A stretch of 64,000 bases of DNA from Anodontia alba (GCA_964016985.1 OZ024836.1:39304803-39368802); one strand, 5' to 3'; positions 10,974-22,714 are shown, counted from the first letter of the stretch. Numbers and translations: made by a program. Notes: a model not told the origin generated them from the letters alone.

Positions 10974-11144
10974 TGTTCTGAAGCCATCGGTAAGTAGTCT
11001 GACCCCAGTATCTCGTCGGTCACCGCTGAGTTGAAATGCTATTTGTGAATCTGTTCCGGAACCCATCCTGAATCCGGTGTACACTTTTATAATGTATAAA
11101 TGGTGGTCGCTTGGGACGTTGTCCACCAGTGGTGTTACACCCCA
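10974..11144 (-). CDS. Exon 17: PLAT domain, first half
   Basis: It is 171 bp, acceptor CTGTTTAAG, donor AGAACA|GTAAGT, phase 0 to 0. It encodes WGVTPLVDNVPSDHHLYIIK, then VYTGFRMGSGTDSQIAFQLS, then GDRRDTGVRLLTDGFRT. 'Y.I.VYTG...G.GT.S.I...L.G....T..R.L' is the PLAT/LH2 consensus. In polycystins PLAT is the first intracellular loop and binds lipid and protein partners. Confidence 0.93.
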
Positions 11145-11149
11145 CTTAA

Positions 11150-12590
11150 ACAGATGATTATTTTGAAATTAGATGTATAATTATAAACGACTCACGAATA
11201 GCGATATGAATTAAATATAAAATGTGTCAAACATCGTTTGTAAATCAGTTTGCGTTTGGGCAATGTGGTTTGTGTATACTACTGCATGCTAACACACTAT
11301 TTCTGAAGCGATCCTCATATGTTCCCGCAAAATTGGTTCTGTGACATTTACTTGAAACAAAATATGTATTTCCTCTTCAGTGATGAACAAAAACTAGTTC
11401 TATGAAAAAATACTATGGCAAATCGTACCCGTATTAGCTACATTAAATGGTTCAAGTGTGCAAATGATAAAGTTCTGCAATAGAAATAACGAAAGATATG
11501 ATAATGCATTAAGGAAATCTTTTTGTAGTACAAATCACTAAAATATAAAAAGAGGGGTTTTGAGACATAATGCGACAATACAAAACATATATTCCTCGAT
11601 ATAGACTGAATAAACAAGAGGTCCAAGGCCCATGGCTCGCTCGACTGAGTGAAATGGCTACCGCTTATTTTTAGATGCCATGAAACAGTTTCCAATTCTG
11701 TCATTGCAACTAATAAAAGAATCATTATTTGAGAAGTGCTTGATTTGGAAGAAGAGGAATGAGTATTTTGTTGCCGTATATTGGTAGGACAGTCACTCAA
11801 GTGTGACCATTCGGACAAACACTCGACCCCGTTTTAACAGATGAATCGCCATGAAATTTGGTGAAATAATGGCCAAGTAGTTTCACAAAAAAACTTTTTT
11901 TAACAATATCAAGACTTTATACATAAATACAGCACAGAGGGAGGGGAAGATTACCCTCTCAGACTAAAATGTTGATAGTAAAAAAGATTTGATACTTCAA
12001 TCATATATTTTAAGTTTTAGACAGTTCAATTATTTTTGTTTTTGTGTGTGTGTTCATTACTCTCAATTGTCATTTTTATAATCTATTTATCTTCGACAGA
12101 ACACAGGGACTTGCCAAACTCTCATCTTCATTGAATAAATAGATTATGCGAGAAGAGGTATTTAAGTTGCATGTTGCCACTCACACCTATGCTATATGTC
12201 CTATGTCTCGTTACAAGTCAGAAAAGAGACAAACTCACCAGGGGCTTCTTTCCCTGCTGAAGCGCATGAGCGTGTTCTTTCGCTGCTGGTGCAAGTTGTC
12301 GTATAAACGTCCTACTGTAAAATTTTGCCATGGCAATCAAACAAAATGGCCGCTGGTCATAAAACACATACACAGGGTTGAATATCATCAAATAATCATA
12401 ACTTCCAAATATGGTTCACATCGCTTTATGTGTTATGGAGAAAATGCAATTTAACAGTTGTTTAGCAATCAACTAGAAAGGCAGATCGCCACACTTTTAG
12501 CAAAGCTCAGATGAGCTAACACAGATGTGTCTGGACACAACACAGACGATTGTCCTGGTTGATCGAAACAAATAATGAGCTTCTGCTGAC
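11150..12590. other. Intron, nothing recognised
   Basis: AT-rich with T- and A-runs. The open frames at 11438-11818 and 12146-12454 have no recognisable content. Confidence 0.4.
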
Positions 12591-12594
12591 TTAC

Positions 12595-12828
12595 CTTAAA
12601 AACATCCCTTCTGTCTTTACGCCTAGCCCAAACCACAACCAAAGCGTACATGAGGAATACACCACAAATTGTTGCTATAACAGCAGCTTGGTTAAGAGGA
12701 GAAAATTTCAAGAACACCGTGGAGAAATCTATTGTATTTGGTGCCACAAAGAACGAATTTCCGAATGTAAGATCTTTAATGTTGTGACATTCACAGCGAA
12801 TCTTGTTAGTATTTGGCTTCCATTTCAT
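12595..12828 (-). CDS. Exon 16: GPS-like motif and first transmembrane helix
   Basis: It is 234 bp, acceptor ATACATTTTAG, donor TTTAAG|GTAAGT, phase 0 to 0. It encodes MKWKPNTNKIRCECHNIKDL, then TFGNSFFVAPNTIDF, then the helix AAVIATICGVFLMYALVVVW followed by ARRKDRRDVFK. CxC plus FG.SFFV.PN.IDF is the GPS region of polycystin-1 relatives, and the helix with basic stop-transfer is TM1. The usual HL|T cleavage triplet is not intact (KDLTF at that place), so self-cleavage is doubtful. Confidence 0.92.
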
Positions 12829-13430
12829 CTAAAATGTATAAAAAAAATATAAGTAAAAATACCCGGGAAAAGCCACAATTACGAAGCACAGCCCTCCTTT
12901 GGCATCAAAAGCAGGAAAGACGAGGAATAAATAAAGAAAAAACAAAAATCACATTATTATAAAACAAGAACCTCAAGTCAATTACGTAAACAAATATTCA
13001 AATATATAGAAAAAATTCACCTCCCAAAACTGAATTTTTTTCAGATTTGTATAACTATTAAAGTGATGCACGGGATGAGCGCCTACCTGAAATACCAGGT
13101 TTTCACTTAAAACGCTTCATTTACAATGTTTTCCCTTTAACATTTATGTAAGTTAAAGATATTCAGTTAAGTTTGGGTAGCAGAGTTGCTTCCGTTTTGC
13201 AACACTTTTTTTTATGTTTTTATGTCTTCGCGTAATACTCAGAGGATGTCGCAGGATATATAGAAAAAACATGGCAAAAAGGATTTACCGTAAAGACACT
13301 TAATATTTGGATACCTTAGCGACGGTCAATAAATTCAGATGACCGAAAAAAAGTACCGCAAGGACATTAAATATTCGGCCATTTTAATTACGACCAATAC
13401 ATATAAGTGTTTTAATCGTGCTAAAACACA

Positions 13431-13670
13431 CTCGAACCTCAATAGCTCGAACACTGATGGCTCGTTTACCATGGCTAATTCGAACTTGTTTGAGAGTCCC
13501 TATGAAAATTATCCGACAGCTCAAGAAAACAATTATTTAGTGGAATTTTCTTTTTGAAATTGTATGTTGTGTGTACTCATTAGCATCTACTCATTGAGGC
13601 AATTCTAATGAGTACACTCAACATACAATTATTGTGTAGAAAATGGAACAAAAATCCCAAAATTATCGCT
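13431..13670 (-). mobile_element. FB2 element, reversed, truncated
   Basis: CTCGAACCTCAATAGCTCGA, then GATGGCTCGTTTACCATGG, is the reverse complement of FB2's right end. The core GTGTACTCATTAGCATCTAC/GGCAATTCTAATGAGTACAC follows. It ends within the GCGATAATTT body. Confidence 0.85.
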
Positions 13671-14389
13671 ATTTTCCGACGTTAATGCGGCGTTGTATAA
13701 ACCTTATGTGCCAGCTGGGCGCTGTATGCTGATCTCAATATTCACATATTTGTATCCGGCCCGTGGCAAGAAAAAAAAAGGAATGTTTTTTTTTGTTTGT
13801 TTTTCTGTTTATCACTTAATTGTTGCTAGTACGATAAAATAGCAGCTTATAACATGGAACTGACCAATAATTTTTCACTTTCTATAAGTCCAATAGTCTC
13901 AAATGACAAGAAAATTCAATAGTGTTAAAACGATTGTAAATGTTGCATAAAATATCATGGGTCATCATTCAAAATTTATTTACAAAAATGCAGGTACCGA
14001 AAGGAACACGTGTTTGTTGTCCTCAAACATCTACTGTGTGTGAGCGACGTGACGGGCGCTGTTCCAAACGGCAGTATACGAGTCGACGGATAGGTTTACA
14101 CAATACAAAACCAATGAGTGGTTTGAATTTGATTGTGTGTCCCCAGTAAACTATATTGTTATGTTTTTTTTCATGGCATATATTCTGTTGCTGGCCTTTT
14201 ATTTTTCTTGATCTCAAATGCTTCCCACTTTGATTTCTGTATTATCTCAGCTTGTGCTTTCCTTCATAATCGTGGCCTTAGCCAGACAATTGTTTGAATA
14301 TTTGTTGTAAGATTGATCTTTGGGTGGCCAAAAGAACCTATTTGGTTTATCTTGTTTCCTGTGGTATCACTGAGCCCTTCCTGGTTATA

Positions 14390-14565
14390 TAGAAAATCGA
14401 ATACCGCTTAAGCCGGCGCTAGTGGCGTATGCAGCCTCGTAAACTACAGTGTTGCACATGAACAGACAGTCAAACCGAGTCTCCGATTTTCGTGATTTTG
14501 TGTGTTCTTTGTTTCCAAAGGCATTTTTCTTTTACTTTTATTTTACATATTAAATGTACTGTTTA
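14390..14565 (+). repeat. R9 repeat
   Basis: AATACCGCTTAAGCCGGCGC, AAACTACAGTGTTGCACATG, ATTTTCGTGATTTTGTGTG. Confidence 0.7.
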
Positions 14566-14645
14566 ATAAAGATTTTTTTATTTCATTGCATTGAAACTAA
14601 TTAAGAAGTATTGCGTTTTTTAAAATTGTAATGATTATACTGTAC

Positions 14646-14790
14646 ATCGCACTGATCGCTTCGCCATGTCTCTGATGCCTCCTCCCAGTTCATACAAGCG
14701 ACCGTGACTAGAGAAAACATATATGATGGATAGATCACTGAGCCTTCCGTATAATTTCCCGAGTTCTCTCGTGTTCTTCTTTTCGAGCTT
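14646..14790 (-). CDS. Exon 15: GAIN domain, C..W....W....C motif
   Basis: It is 145 bp, acceptor GCTTATTTTTCAG, phase 2 to 0 if the donor is GCGAT|GTACAG. It encodes SKRRTRENSGNYTEG then YMFSLVTVACMNWEEASETW and RSDQCD. 'C..W.E....W....C' is the hallmark just before the GPS cysteines in GAIN domains and pairs with CEC in exon 16. A second donor, GTACA|GTATAA, would shift phase and is rejected. Confidence 0.82.
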
Positions 14791-15056
14791 CTGAAAAATA
14801 AGCAGAAGCAAAACAAGTAACGCGTATGAGGTGTATTTATTCTCTAAACTGAACGTCGGTTTGAGAAATGTTTCTTGAATAGACGCATATGAAAACCCGA
14901 ATTGTACGATAAATATGCAAACGTCAGAAATCTGGGCTTTCAAAACAATTCAAAAATAGTAATAATTAATACAAAATTTGGGATATTATGTTAATATTAT
15001 GTAAACTACTACATGTTTAGTGGTAAACTTAAACAATGCTGATGCCTTTTTCAACT

Positions 15057-15332
15057 CATCACAAAAAAACATGCCTATATAACCCCCCCCCTTAAACCAC
15101 ACTTTTATATAGTAAAAGTGGGGTTTACAGGGGTATACATTATTTTTCTTATTTCTGCCTAAAAAAAAAAGGATGTGGGTACTTGTAAGAACCGCCTCGC
15201 CGAGGCGTTTATGACGAACACCCACATTCCATGTTTTGAGCAGAAATATGAAAAATAGTTTTTTTATCTGAAAATTTTCAGTTTTTGGAGGTGAAATTTT
15301 CTATATATTTGAATAGGCGTGTTTTCGTAATG
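15057..15332 (+). mobile_element. FB1 foldback element (orientation A)
   Basis: Termini CATCACAAAAAAACATGCC and GCGTGTTTTCGTAATG, side hairpin ACTTTTATATAGTAAAAGTG, central hairpin GAACCGCCTCGCCGAGGCG. A C9 run replaces GACCCCC near the left end. Confidence 0.88.
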
Positions 15333-15580
15333 TGCAAGCAGTAAGACGGACATTAGACAAATTCTGCTCAATCATACAGTAAACCCGCTATTAAGAACAC
15401 CTTTTGCTAGTCCAAAATAAGGTGTTCTTGGTATTCTACATAGCTAAAGATGATAGGAGATATCCGCATAATGTTTTCGTACTTGTTCATGGCATAATTT
15501 TTGTGGCGACATTAGAAAACTATCAGTACAATTTGGCCGAATAAAGCGTCTTATCTGAAACTCTGTTCTACATATAATAA

Positions 15581-15932
15581 TAAAGGCTCCATATTCCACA
15601 AAAATAGACACTTTTTATCCAAGAAAGGTTTAATAAATTGACATATAGTATTAATATGATCATAAAACGTTGCATCTGACGGCCTGTTAAATTTTAGTTA
15701 GTTTCTCGTTTTTGAACTGAATCAAAAATGAAATTATTTTTTATTGTATATCTGAATTAATGTTGGCAACATTAATTCAGAGATACAATAGAAAGTCATT
15801 TCATTTCAAGAAAAAGAGACTAACTGAAATTTTACAGGCTACCAGGTGCAACGTTCATGATTGCATTTCCATATATCAATTTATTCCTTTCTTGGATAAT
15901 AAAAATTGTTGTTGAGGAATATGGAGCTTTTA
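15581..15932. mobile_element. FB6 long palindromic element, with nested palindrome
   Basis: TAAAGGCTCCATATTCCAC and GAGGAATATGGAGCTTTTAA are inverted ends, followed inward by TTATCCAAGAAAGGTTTAAT. The centre holds a second inverted repeat (TAGTTAGTTTCTCGTTTTTG) with apex CTGAATTAATGTTGGCAACA. The arms are about 100 bp. Confidence 0.8.
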
Positions 15933-16609
15933 AGACCGCTACGCTAATAAGACCACTTTTAGGCAGTACCAGATGTGGTCTCAATGGCGTTTTTTTTTCT
16001 TATTTTATACCTTATTTGTCTAGAGCCAGGGTCACCATCGTTCTGCTATAAGTTTGTTTTACTCTAACGTTCAGTTTGAAGTCCCACCCTCATCTTTAAT
16101 TTGTGCAGTATTGATAAATAGAAACTATATATGATGATACCAAGGAAATGCCGTAATCTTGAGAAAGAATTTCCTCTGAAGGCATCACTAAAGGGTTTAA
16201 TGACAAGAAAGGATAGCATAATATGTTCATAATAGGAATGCAACATGCCCTGATGCTCACGCTTGCTAGCCCATGGTTGAGAGGTATTCTGTTTTCAAAT
16301 AAATCCAAATTCAGATTAATCATGCGATTATAATCACGATTCCCGCGATCGAAAAACATTGTGATAACACCAATTTTATTTCCAATAGGGCAGCCCCCCT
16401 ATTACTTGGATGTACACTTACACAATTACGGGTTTGTATTTTGACTACAATATCCATCACACTCCCAACATCATCTAGACATGAACATATGACTGAGTAA
16501 AACAAGAGATCAACACTTGATCCTGATCGAAGTGTATGATAATATTTTGGAATAACAAATAAACATGCCCTAGGTTCCTGCAAAGACAGCACATTTTAAA
16601 CTTTATTTT

Positions 16610-16890
16610 ATTTATTTTATTCGACTTCACTGCAGCTGGTGCCAAGTGCTGTGTAGCAGGCGTAAATGTCTGCCCGTACTTCAGCTTTGCAGGTTTACTT
16701 TTGTTTTCGTTGTGCCATGTTCCTATCCTAATGTCTTAAAACAATCGAGTTCTGCTAAAGTCCGTTCTAAGGGCGTATGTAGCTGTGCAAACTAATTTGA
16801 ATCCATATGAAGAGTCTCAGTAAAACCCAGCCCCAGATTTCCTTCTTTTGCGCGTGTTCTGTGTTTCCAGGGGCACCCTATAAAGATGTG
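16610..16890 (+). repeat. R9 repeat
   Basis: GACTTCACTGCAGCTGGTGC, AAGGGCGTATGTAGC, ATATGAAGAGTCTCAGTAAA and TTCTGTGTTTCCAGGGGCA. Confidence 0.62.
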
Positions 16891-16989
16891 ATTTTATTGC
16901 TGCTTTCTTGGCTAACATCCAATACTATACTTAAAATAGCTTTAAGTAAATTAACTTTAAGATGGTTTAACAAACATTAATTTACTTAC

Positions 16990-17441
16990 GCACTGGATGC
17001 GTCACTAACAAATTTTGTCTGGATTCCCAAATAGGTCATTCCCGTGTGTCCCTTCATATCCGATGCCTCGATGCAAACTTGCCATTTGGTCGCTCTGTGG
17101 ACGGTTCGTTTTATATCATACGTCAGAATTGTAGGCGGGGCTGCAAATCTAATGTACAGATTATATACCTCGACGTCGTCACTGTCGGGTTCTATTTTAA
17201 GACAGAGGTCGTCTTTGGTGTTTCTATAGATGAACTTGTGTTTGGAAAATTTTGAAACATCCTCTGCGTATATAATTGGAGTTACTAGTGTTGGCTCAAC
17301 GTGATCTGTTGTTTGTTCAAATGTTACACTGTCGTGCTGTTGCCTTTTGTCACTCAATTCTATATGAGTTACCCCACCAACTATTTGGGACGACGTTCCA
17401 TCATAATCATACATGAAAATATTCTTTTCAAAACGCATCAT
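16990..17441 (-). CDS. Exon 14: GAIN domain beta-rich segment
   Basis: It is 452 bp, acceptor TTTTGTTTACAG, donor AGTGC|GTAAGT, phase 0 to 2. The roughly 150 residues run from MMRFEKNIFMYDYDG through ELSDKRQQHD, KIEPDSDDVEVYNLYIRFAA and TKWQVCIEASDMKGHTGMTY to SDASSA. Alternating hydrophobic strands fit the beta-sandwich that precedes the GPS in GAIN domains of polycystin-like proteins (family knowledge). Its exit phase matches the GPS-proximal exon. Confidence 0.8.
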
Positions 17442-17687
17442 CTGTAAACAAAAACGAAAACTTGTGTCAATAAGATACAAAGTAAAAGTTATGTACTGTC
17501 TTCACCCTAAGTATTCGGACATGTATGCCGAAGCAAACAGTAAATACTTAGGGACAGCACTGTTTGCCACGTATCGAGCTCGTTTATTACATATCAACAG
17601 GCGTGATGTGTAAGAGGACTTGTGAAGGGTCAGTTCTAGGGAATGATTGGATAAATTTTCTTACTTCATAACAACACCGTATGTATG

Positions 17688-17750
17688 TCTACTTATCAGA
17701 AACACCTCTGCGAGGCGTTTCTAATGAGAATCATAACATATGCATATAGT
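17688..17750. repeat. Lone palindrome with FB-type core
   Basis: CTACTTATCAGAAACACCTC and GAGGCGTTTCTAATGAGAAT form the hairpin; the outer arms have decayed. Confidence 0.65.
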
Positions 17751-17933
17751 TTTCTGAAGAAATCTAATACATTATCCTGAAACTTATCATCAAAAAATCC
17801 TCCTGAACACGTCCTAAATCCTCTTACTTGTTTGACTTTTGGGCAAAAAACTTCAACCCACCCTGAGTGGACTCTTCCCGCTTCGAATCTGGTCAGAACC
17901 ATTGTCTGTTCCATGTATTAAGATTATATATAT

Positions 17934-18063
17934 AATCGGTAACAATCACAAAACAAAGACGGCTTTCAAATTGATTGGCTTGTGTGTTTCATTGACAATA
18001 TGACACACAAGCCCAAGCCAATCCATTTGAAAGTTAACGTGAAATTTGTGATTGTCACCGATT
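17934..18063. repeat. Long inverted repeat, 130 bp
   Basis: AATCGGTAACAATCACAAAA and TTTGTGATTGTCACCGATT end a palindrome whose inner arms contain GATTGGCTTGTGTG. No second copy seen. Confidence 0.72.
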
Positions 18064-18374
18064 CCGCGTATCAAAAGTTCATAGCTGTCCAAATATTTGC
18101 ACACGTCCATCTACTACCTACTGATATGTCTAAAACTGCTGAGTAGGCTTCAAATTGTATAAAAAATGTCCTATGGTGTCTGATCTGGGTTTACTCTATA
18201 TGTTCAAGCTTGTATCTTAGAATACTTAGGCTAAATTCGGTACGGTTGAATTCCAAATTGATTTCATATGTTTAGCCGTAGTGTTGCGTATTTACCCTAA
18301 ACAGTAGGGCACCTGAACTTCTTACCATATCTCTCCTTACATTTGGACAAGTCCACGTTATTACCTGTTGAGCT

Positions 18375-18624
18375 CATTACGAAAACACACCTATTCAATT
18401 ATATATTTTTAGATAAAATATTCTGATAGTTTTGATATTCGTGCTCAAAACATAGATTGTGAGTACTCGTTAGAACCACCTTGGCAATGCGGTTCTTACA
18501 AGTACCCACAATCTGATTTTTTAGCAAAAGAAGAAAAATAATGTATAACCCTGTAAACCCTAGTTTTACTTTATACAAGTGGGGTTTAATGGGGCCAAAA
18601 TTATATAGGCGTTTTTTCGTGATG
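18375..18624 (-). mobile_element. FB1 foldback element (orientation B)
   Basis: CATTACGAAAACACACCTAT to GCGTTTTTTCGTGATG, with the central hairpin imperfect (CACCTTGGCAATGCGGTTC). Shorter than other copies at about 250 bp. Confidence 0.87.
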
Positions 18625-18649
18625 TGACGTATCTTCAACTGCTCGATGA

Positions 18650-18730
18650 GTGGCAAACAGTGTAAACCCTGATCAGACGCCACGTGCTTTGTCGTCTGAT
18701 CAGGGTCTAGACTGTTTGCTCAGGCATGTC
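18650..18730. repeat. CTGATCAGACG palindrome (FB5)
   Basis: GTGGCAAACAGTGTAAACCC and GGGTCTAGACTGTTTGCTCA form an inverted repeat about TCAGACGCCACGTGC. A second copy is at 22201-22285. Confidence 0.7.
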
Positions 18731-18817
18731 TGCCTGAATTGTTAGATAAAGGGTAAATACGGTATAAGTGAAAAAACAAATAACGGTAATGGACATTGAC
18801 ACTGCCATTACTCTTAC

Positions 18818-19039
18818 CAGCGCATTCTGTATGTTGTTGTTTTCGTTTCCTATGCTATTAAGACGTACAGACACACTATTGAGTCTTAGTGTCGTCGCAG
18901 CCATGTCGGAAGCTTTCATTGAAGTAATGGTCTGTCTGTTTAGTCCGTTACCGATGGATTTGACACAGTCAAGACACACCTCTGTTGTATCAAGAATACT
19001 ATTGGAAACATTCATGATCGAAGTTGCGGACGATTTGGC
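18818..19039 (-). CDS. Exon 13: GAIN-like helical segment
   Basis: It is 222 bp, acceptor CGTTTTATTTTAG, donor GCGCTG|GTAAGA, phase 0 to 0. It encodes AKSSATSIMNVSNSILDTTE, then VCLDCVKSIGNGLNRQTITS and NSIGNENNNIQNAL. It is amphipathic and helix-like with a CLDC pair, consistent with the helical half of GAIN/REJ-linked regions. Intron sequence after the donor would add a hydrophobic run; this is intronic and not a membrane segment. Confidence 0.75.
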
Positions 19040-19044
19040 CTAAA

Positions 19045-20590
19045 ATAAAACGAATATTTGTAACAGGACAAAGCTTATATCTTATGTTAAAATCAAAATA
19101 ATGACATGTTTCGTATGAGCATGAGCATGTATTAAGGACACAACAATTCTAAACAATTAATAATCACAACACAGAGATACTTTAAAGAAATGATTTGTTA
19201 TATTTAGAACTATACAAATTAGAATGAGATTCAAGCTACACACACAGGCAAATTTAATCCTGTACATATATATTGTCGATAAATTCTCTCTGTTATACTA
19301 GACAAAATGATCTATCATCTCATTAATTGAGTGATATATATCAGACTCCATTCTGACTTCATGTTTAAAATGGTCCGTTTTAGGAACGTTAAAAATTAAT
19401 TGATTAATTGTTAAACAATGTTTACTCTCGTGTAGGAAAGAGGATATATAAGTTCTCCAGAAATACAGAGCAAAACTTAAAACATGTTTGAGTTTGTTCA
19501 AAAGCGTTGTAGAGAATAATCAACAACATTTGATTGTTATAAAACAATTCCCATAAAGGCGCGTGTACATCGGTAAAAACTAGTTCCTAAGAAATGTGAT
19601 TGTACCAAATTATCCACGATACTGTTACAGGTGTTTCATATCAAGCAATCACTGTGGATTATTCTGTACATATGTCCTTTTTTGTCTCTGTAATATCATC
19701 GTTTTCTTGAAATCGCCGCAAAACTATTTCAACAACCTGAGCGTAAGAACACCAATTATGAAGTAAAAATATTCTATCAGTTCTTGAGCAATGGTGACGA
19801 TGCAATTATCACTTAATGGCAACATTATACTATTGATTCATTCTATTGAGGCTAAAATCAGGATTTGTAAACACAAGTAAGTTATGTTTACTTGCTGAAG
19901 CCGAGGTGAACATCACTTTCGAGGTTGACAAACCCTGATGCAAACCTCAATTGAATGCATCAATTGTATTTTTATATGACTAATTTTAGCAGTCTGGCAG
20001 CAGTGACAAAAGTGATGTTGACCAGACCTTGACCCTAGCCAGGCTGTTTTAAACAAACAACAGCTAATTTTAGCAAACATCAGAATTTGTAACAATCTGT
20101 TAGTTTGAGCCAATTAGAGAAGGTCTTTACTGGCATTGATATATATAGCAATAACCTATGTATGTTTTTTTTGTGTTTTAGTATATAATAATATAATACA
20201 ATGCTGTGATGATTCATCGGTGTGCCAATCACATACTGTATTTACCCCAAGTATTCAAATATTCCTTAACATACATGTCTTACAATTTAAATATACAATA
20301 TCACGATGCTGATCACACATGTCCTTACTTTTTTGCACAGGTATCTTTTCTACGTTACATAAACGTACTATTAAGGAGACTAGATACACTTGGTAGATTT
20401 TCAGCCAATTCCGCCAAGGAAGACAATTTTGTAATTTCTTGCTTGCTTTCCTGTGCCCAACTGCCTTCTGCAAAGGTATATCTAAAAAGAAGATAATCTG
20501 CTCCCAAGACCAGATCGCTTTTCAATTTTGATAAGTTATCTCCCTTGAAAGTGTATTATTTCCCCTTAACAACAGTTTCAATTGGTAACC
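19045..20590. other. Intron, nothing recognised
   Basis: AT-rich; no repeat family matched. It may hide the true exon 12/13 junction. Confidence 0.4.
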
Positions 20591-20593
20591 AAC

Positions 20594-20832
20594 CAGATCG
20601 CGGACGCTGTCTAGGTCAAATTTCAATTTTTCCTGTACTTTAAGATAAAGGTACGCCCTCTCACTCGGGGATATCTGAGCGTCGAATAAGGCTTTTGTCA
20701 TGTTGTTTCCCGCAATGACAACCATGTCATCAATCTGGTTCCTTGCCGAATGCATGTTGTATACAATGCGAGCCTGGTCTAAGTCGTTTGGTACCACGCT
20801 GTTTACTGTGCCACTGGTCATATCAATAAGAG
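20594..20832 (-). CDS. Exon 12: helical extracellular segment, 3' end uncertain
   Basis: Acceptor TTTGTTTTCAG, phase 1 start. It encodes ALIDMTSGTVNSVVPNDLDQ, then ARIVYNMHSARNQIDDMVVI and YLYLKVQEKLKFDLDSVRDL. The frame stays open to a stop at 20522, but no good phase-0 donor is present. GATCTG|GTTGGT at 20594 is the only phase-compatible one I found, and it is weak. Either the donor is atypical or another small exon lies in the 20.5-19.0k interval. Confidence 0.65.
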
Positions 20833-20995
20833 CTGAAAACAAAATAATAGAGATGATGTCCAGGACGAGTCACAAGGAAGAGTAAACATATTAAAGCAAA
20901 TATCACACTATAAACCAGTGAAAAGCACAGAAACCAGCTCCATCTAGTTGATAGTTAACGTATTGATTAAAGTTTGATCATTAAATATGGCATAT

Positions 20996-21076
20996 ACGCT
21001 AATATTTTTGCTGAAAAACATGTGAGTAGCTTTTGCATTTGCAAAAGCTACTCACATTTTTTTCAGCAAAAAATAC
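20996..21076 (+). repeat. FB3 core fragment
   Basis: Only the central palindrome with TTTTGCTGAAAAACATGTGA and GAGTAGCTTTTGCATTTGCA is present; the termini are missing. Confidence 0.75.
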
Positions 21077-21094
21077 TTGCCCGCCGTGCTTCAT

Positions 21095-21235
21095 CTATTT
21101 GTTTTCATTTACTCTGGCACACAGTAGAATTAGCCATGAGTACTCGTTTTTGTATATCATAGTGATTAATTTGATTATTATATTATGTTTTCGCTTTGAT
21201 GCATTGGCTGAGTTGGGAGCCTTTATGGTAAGACT
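21095..21235 (+). mobile_element. PLE 3' fragment
   Basis: TTTTCATTTACTCTGGCACA through GCATTGGCTGAGTTGGGAGC matches 41600-41740 reversed. Confidence 0.75.
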
Positions 21236-21887
21236 TAAAATGAAAAAAAAAATAAGCCAGAAGCTGGCGTAAACTACACCGTAACAATTTTATTTATAAA
21301 CAGCAAATTTGAACCAAACGTTGGTGTGGACTCTGCCGTGGAAAATTCCCTAATACGCTAGAAATTAGAACCTAAATATAGTGTTAAATATGCAATGACC
21401 GTTTCTATAATAAACTAAAAAATGAACGTGAATTTGGTGTGAGATACGCCATGGAAGGGTTTTTTAGATAAACAAGAAATTCAAACCAGCAACACTAGTA
21501 AACTACTCCTAGGCAAGTTTTCTAATAAATAGCTATTATAGAACCTGAAATTCTTGTAAACTCGACCTCATTATGATGAACCTGACAATTGAACTTGAAA
21601 TTTGTGTGCACTAAACCGTGGCAGTTTTTCTAATAAACTAGAAATTTGAAACTTAAAATGGTGTGAATTCGCATGATTTATGCCACGACAATTCTCTGAT
21701 ATACTAGGAGTTTAAATTTGAAATCCTTGTGAACTGCGCTAGAAATTTTTTAACCAGATGCTGATGTAAACTACGCCTTGACAGTGTCTCTATTAAGTAG
21801 AAATGCATTTTGACACCTTTGGAATTACCGTTTGTACTTTATATATTCGGAAACCTTAAGTCCTCACCATACTTGCCATATTTATAT

Positions 21888-22166
21888 CATTACGAAAACA
21901 CGCCTATTTTAATATACTGAAAATTTTACCACCAAAAACATAAAAAAAATCAGATAAATAATTCTGATAATTTTCATATGTTTGCTCAAAACATAGATTT
22001 GGGTACTCGTTAGAACTGCCTCGCCGAGGCGGTTCTAACGAGTACCCACAATCTATGTTTCTGAGCAGAAATAAGAAAAATAATGTATGCCCCTGTAAAC
22101 CCAAGTTTTACAATATAAAAGTGGGGTGTAAAGAGATCAAAATTATATAGGTATGTTTTCGTGATG
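21888..22166 (-). mobile_element. FB1 foldback element (orientation B)
   Basis: CATTACGAAAACACGCCTAT to GTATGTTTTCGTGATG. The central palindrome GAACTGCCTCGCCGAGGCGG has long matching arms. A well-preserved copy. Confidence 0.9.
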
Positions 22167-22200
22167 GATTACCTATTGATGTGGCTAAAAGTGATTAATG

Positions 22201-22285
22201 AGTGGCACACAGTGTAGACCCCGATCAGACATCGCGTTCGGTAGCATCTAATCTGGTTCTACGCTGTTTGATCAGGGTTGTCTGC
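22201..22285. repeat. FB5 palindrome, second copy
   Basis: GTGGCACACAGTGTAGACCC and GGTTCTACGCTGTTTGATCA around ATCAGACATCGCGTTCG. Related to 18650-18730. Confidence 0.65.
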
Positions 22286-22445
22286 CCAGTACTTAGGGCA
22301 AATATGGTAGGTTTTTCGTATTCGGTTGGACAGCAGCAGCTATCGTACCTGATGGTAAATAAGGGACTAATTGCTATAAATAAAATTTATATGATGTTGA
22401 TGATTTCAATTGTAAACCATCAGGTAAGCAAAAAAAAAATAATAC

Positions 22446-22545
22446 CATTTTCTCCTGCTTCTTCTTCAGCTGTCAGTCCATCATCCTCTGTCCAAATAGT
22501 TCCAACCGCTGACCCCAATATATGTAAGCCTTGAACTGCATAGTT
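22446..22545 (-). CDS. Exon 11: short exon, extracellular linker
   Basis: It is 100 bp, acceptor ATCTTTTAG, donor AAATG|GTATTA, phase 0 to 1. It encodes NYAVQGLHILGSAVGTIWTE and GLTAEEEAGEN. The phase 1 exit fits exon 12 (codon G|CT, alanine). It has no domain motif of its own, and its donor is followed by a T-run. The 7-kb intron upstream carries the 23.0-25.3k diverged tandem array. Confidence 0.65.
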
Positions 22546-22625
22546 CTAAAAGATAGCCATTAAATTAACGTATCCATGTAAAATGTATACTTGTTAGTCA
22601 TGTAGCTATTCCGCTTTCTCATTTC

Positions 22626-22714
22626 TCCACAAAAACATATGCTGAGGGTACACATCAGAAAGGTCTCTGCGAGGAATTTCTGATGCATACCCACAACATA
22701 TTCTTTGTGACGAA
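22626..22714. repeat. Lone palindrome with FB-type core
   Basis: TTTCTCCACAAAAACATATG...GGTACACATCAGAA and TTCTGATGCATACCC pair across AGGTCTCTGCGAGGA. The ends differ from FB1 and FB2. Confidence 0.75.

Noticed and set aside
18707..18817. Hydrophobic stretch VMAVSMSITVICFFTYTVFTLY as a membrane helix of the gene
   Set aside because: It follows a consensus GTAAGA donor at 18817 and is intron sequence.
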